DNA from: Modestobacter sp.
Lineage (GTDB): Bacteria > Actinomycetota > Actinomycetes > Mycobacteriales > Geodermatophilaceae
Direction: 5' to 3'
NCBI GenBank assembly: GCA_025965635.1
Contig: JAOPWO010000290.1
Span: 1-6,385, forward strand
Length of the DNA stretch: 6,385 bases
In this document: piece by piece, positions 4,448-6,385 of the stretch
How the letters are laid out: each line of letters begins with the position of its first letter
Position numbering within the stretch: the first letter of the stretch is position 1
Notes under the pieces: model-generated
Database searches by the model: none
Told to the model about the DNA's origin: nothing
The model's input: only the letters and a program-made list of their open reading frames with translations
Made by a program: the position numbers and the translations under genes

Positions 4448-6195
4448 CCACGGGCCCGGCCGGCCGGCACCGGCCGGTCGGGGGACGCGGTGGCGGATCG
4501 GAGCTCCTCGACGACGTCCGGGCCCTGCTCGCCGCCGCCGCCGTCGTCCACCGCGACCGACCGGAGGCGGTGGCGCGGCTGGGCGCCCAGCGCCGCCGGC
4601 TGGACGAGCCGCTGCGGGTGGCCCTGACCGGCCGGGTCAAGGCCGGGAAGTCGACCCTGCTCAACGCCCTGGTGGGGGAGCGGCTGGCGCCCACCGATGC
4701 GGGGGAGTGCACCCGGGTGGTCACCTGGTTCCGCAACGGGCCCACCCCGCAGGCCGTGCTGCACCGGGTCGACGGGGCGCGGCGGTCGCTGCCCGTCCGG
4801 CGGGTGGGCGGTGGGTTGCAGCTCGACCTGGCCGGCACGCCGCCGCAGGACGTGGCCCGGCTGGTGGTCGACTGGCCGTCGTCCGGGCTGCAGCCGGCGA
4901 CGCTGATCGACACCCCGGGCATCGCCTCCCTGTCGGCCGACGCGAGCGCCCGCACGCAGGCGTTCATCGAGGACGACGGGCAGCTCTCCGGCGCCGACGC
5001 GGTCGTCTTCCTCACCCGCCAGGTGCAGCCCGCCGACCTGGCCTTCCTGGCCGCCTTCCAGGAGGCGACCGGCGGCGCCGGGCTGCACACCACGACGATC
5101 ACGGTGCTCTCCCGCGCCGACGAGCTCGGCTCCGGCCGGCTGGACGCCTACCTGGCGGTGGAGGACGTCGCCCGCCGCACGGCGGAGCTGCCGGCGGTGG
5201 CCGCGCTGAGCCAGACCGTCCTGCCGGTGGCCGGGCTCGTTGCGTTCGGTGGCCGGACCCTCCGGCACGCGGACTTCGTCGCGCTCGCCACGCTGGCGCA
5301 GGCCGAGCGGGCCGACGTCGAGGACGTGCTCCTCAGCGCCGACCGGTTCGGCCGGCCGGACGTCCCCGTCCCGCTGTCGCGCGCCACGCGGGCGTCCCTG
5401 CTCGAGCGGCTGGGCCTGTTCGGCATCCGGCTCGCGGTGGGTTTGATCCGCACCGGCGTCGCCGGCACCGCGCCCGCGCTGGCCGACGCGCTGGTCGCCC
5501 GCAGCGGGCTGGCCGAGCTGCAGCGGCTGCTGGCGGTCCAGTTCACCGAGCGCAGCGCCGCGCTGAAGGCCGGGGCCGCGCTGCGGCTGCTGGAGGACCT
5601 GCTGCGCGATCAGCCGGTCCCCGGCGACGACGCGCTGTGGCGGGAGCTGGAGCGGGTGCGCTGCGGCTCCTCCGACCTGGTCGAACTGGACCTGCTGGGC
5701 CGGTCGCGCGCCCCGGGTGGCCCCTTCCCGGCCGAGGTGCGGGCCGAGGCCGAACGGCTGCTCGGTGGGGCGGGAGCCGGCCCGGCGGCCCGGCTGGGGC
5801 TGCCCGAGGAGACGGCTGCGGAGGAGCTGCGGGCCGCCGCCGCGGGCGCGGTGACCCGCTGGCGGGCGTGGTCGGCCGATCCGCTCACCCCGCGGGCGGC
5901 GGTGGACGCCGCCGAGGTGGTGGTGCGGTCGTGCGAGGAGCTGCTCGGGGTGCTGGACGCCGGGGTGCCGGACGCCGGGGTGCCGGGCTCAGCGCTGCCG
6001 GCTGGACCAGCTCCGCGACGATCGGGGCAGCACGAGAGTCAGGAGGCCGGCCACCACCAGCGCGCCCTGACCGAGGAAGGCGACCCGGGCCACCGGCACC
6101 GCGCCGTTGACCAGGCCCTGGTCCACGTCGACCGCCAGCAGGGTCAGCCCGCCCGCCACCGCCAGGGCCCACCACGCCCCGGACCGGCCGCGTAG
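4444..6195 (+). CDS. iniC: IniC-like dynamin-family GTPase with probable spurious C-terminal read-through
   Basis: The GTG start overlaps the iniA TGA (GTGA), with GGGAGAGG at 4431-4438 as SD, so translation is probably coupled. The 583-residue frame shows G1 GRVKAGKS (63-70), a G2 candidate T90 in ECTRVVTWF, and G3 DTPG (156-159). At the G4 position it has SRAD (223-226) rather than TKxD. The helical part runs from about 310 to 505, with only a modest hydrophobic stretch (323-341) and no clear double-helix paddle like that of IniA. M. tuberculosis IniC has 493 residues, so the real domain likely ends near residue 505-520. Beyond about 519 the codons abruptly become A/T-ending (GCT GGA CCA GCT ... 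CGA CGA) and the peptide is His/Gln/Arg/Pro-rich, because the frame runs antisense through the convergent membrane-protein gene. It presumably acts as the partner of IniA. Confidence 0.87.
   Translation: MTTGPAGRHRPVGGRGGGSELLDDVRALLAAAAVVHRDRPEAVARLGAQRRRLDEPLRVALTGRVKAGKSTLLNALVGERLAPTDAGECTRVVTWFRNGPTPQAVLHRVDGARRSLPVRRVGGGLQLDLAGTPPQDVARLVVDWPSSGLQPATLIDTPGIASLSADASARTQAFIEDDGQLSGADAVVFLTRQVQPADLAFLAAFQEATGGAGLHTTTITVLSRADELGSGRLDAYLAVEDVARRTAELPAVAALSQTVLPVAGLVAFGGRTLRHADFVALATLAQAERADVEDVLLSADRFGRPDVPVPLSRATRASLLERLGLFGIRLAVGLIRTGVAGTAPALADALVARSGLAELQRLLAVQFTERSAALKAGAALRLLEDLLRDQPVPGDDALWRELERVRCGSSDLVELDLLGRSRAPGGPFPAEVRAEAERLLGGAGAGPAARLGLPEETAAEELRAAAAGAVTRWRAWSADPLTPRAAVDAAEVVVRSCEELLGVLDAGVPDAGVPGSALPAGPAPRRSGQHESQEAGHHQRALTEEGDPGHRHRAVDQALVHVDRQQGQPARHRQGPPRPGPAA
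5955..5984 (+). repeat. Exact 15-bp tandem duplication near the 3' end of iniC
   Basis: GGACGCCGGGGTGCC occurs twice back to back (5955-5969 and 5970-5984) and encodes DAGVP twice in the iniC frame (residues 505-514). It lies immediately before the stop codon of the convergent gene (5989-5991). It looks like recent slippage at the junction of the two convergent genes. Confidence 0.9.
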
Positions 6196-6385
6196 CACCA
6201 GCAGCAGGCACAGGCCGACCAGGGCGACCAGCGCGGCGCTGCCGGCGCCCGCGGCGGTCAGGGTCGTGTCCACGCCCTCGCGCGCCAGGTCGGCGGACCG
6301 GCTGGGGTCGTCATCCTGCGCCGAGGCCATCAGCCGGTCGCGGACGGCGTCGAGATCGGCCGCGGCCGCGATCAGCCCGAGCAGC
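5989..6385 (-). CDS. Partial integral membrane protein of unknown function, N-terminus beyond window
   Basis: The minus-strand frame is open from the right edge (6385) to TGA at 5991-5989, giving about 131 visible codons. An internal ATG at 6330 has no SD. The codons upstream of it continue the frame (LLGLIAAAADLDAVRDRL before the Met), so the true start is probably outside the window. Counted from that Met, there are three hydrophobic segments at about 31-47 (AALVALVGLCLLLVL), 52-68 (WWALAVAGGLTLLAV) and 83-101 (VAFLGQGALVVAGLLTLVLP), with a short Ser/Arg tail. The fragment LLGLIAAAA at the window edge may end another one. A charged stretch (QDDDPSRSADLAREGVD, 5-21) precedes the first. G/C-ending codons continue up to the stop, which favours this frame over the iniC extension in the 5989-6195 overlap. 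I do not recognise the family. Confidence 0.7.
   Translation of the reverse strand, partial: LLGLIAAAADLDAVRDRLMASAQDDDPSRSADLAREGVDTTLTAAGAGSAALVALVGLCLLLVLRGRSGAWWALAVAGGLTLLAVDVDQGLVNGAVPVARVAFLGQGALVVAGLLTLVLPRSSRSWSSRQR

Noticed and set aside
4407..6110. Open plus-strand frame of 567 codons overlapping iniC
   Set aside because: It is an Arg/Gly/Pro/Ala-rich shadow of iniC in another frame with no motif. The iniC frame carries the P-loop and DTPG.

Overview
The window is very G+C-rich DNA with almost exclusively G/C-ending codons, Shine-Dalgarno sites of the GGGGGG/AGGAG type and tightly coupled genes. This points to a high-GC actinobacterium. A Geodermatophilaceae-like or related soil actinobacterium would fit, but that is only an impression from style and cannot be proved here.

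The locus is an iniBAC-like cluster with a divergent Hsp70-like gene. On the minus strand, 1-1107 encodes the N-terminal 369 residues of an Hsp70-family (ASKHA) ATPase; its C-terminus lies beyond the left edge. A 284-bp divergent control region (1108-1391) follows. It is packed with G4-N-C4 inverted repeats, including two GGGGTACCCC-type palindromes. On the plus strand come an IniB-like protein (1392-2444), a dynamin-like GTPase resembling IniA (2570-4447), and a second dynamin-like GTPase resembling IniC (GTG start at 4444, 4-bp overlap with iniA). The IniB-like protein has a conserved helical N-terminal domain and a long acidic, repetitive tail with no Lys or Arg. The right end holds a convergent, partial membrane-protein gene on the minus strand (stop at 5989-5991, open through 6385). 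The iniC reading frame runs on into this gene for about 207 bases.

In mycobacteria the iniBAC operon (Rv0341-Rv0343 in M. tuberculosis) is induced by cell-wall-targeting drugs such as isoniazid and ethambutol, and IniA is a membrane-remodelling bacterial dynamin-like protein. By analogy, this cluster probably encodes a membrane-remodelling pair of GTPases (IniA/IniC), an acidic scaffold-like protein (IniB) and a divergent Hsp70-like ATPase, possibly acting as an envelope-stress response module. The joint function of the Hsp70-like protein and the dynamins is inference.

The points most worth a second look are: the Hsp70/IniB/two-dynamin module itself; the IniB tail, which looks like an acidic beta-solenoid followed by a disordered polyanion; the palindrome cluster in the divergent promoter; an exact 37-bp in-frame direct repeat in the Hsp70-like gene whose outer copy abuts the window edge; and the apparent loss of the native iniC stop codon. 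No RNA genes, CRISPR arrays, insertion sequences or attachment sites were seen.
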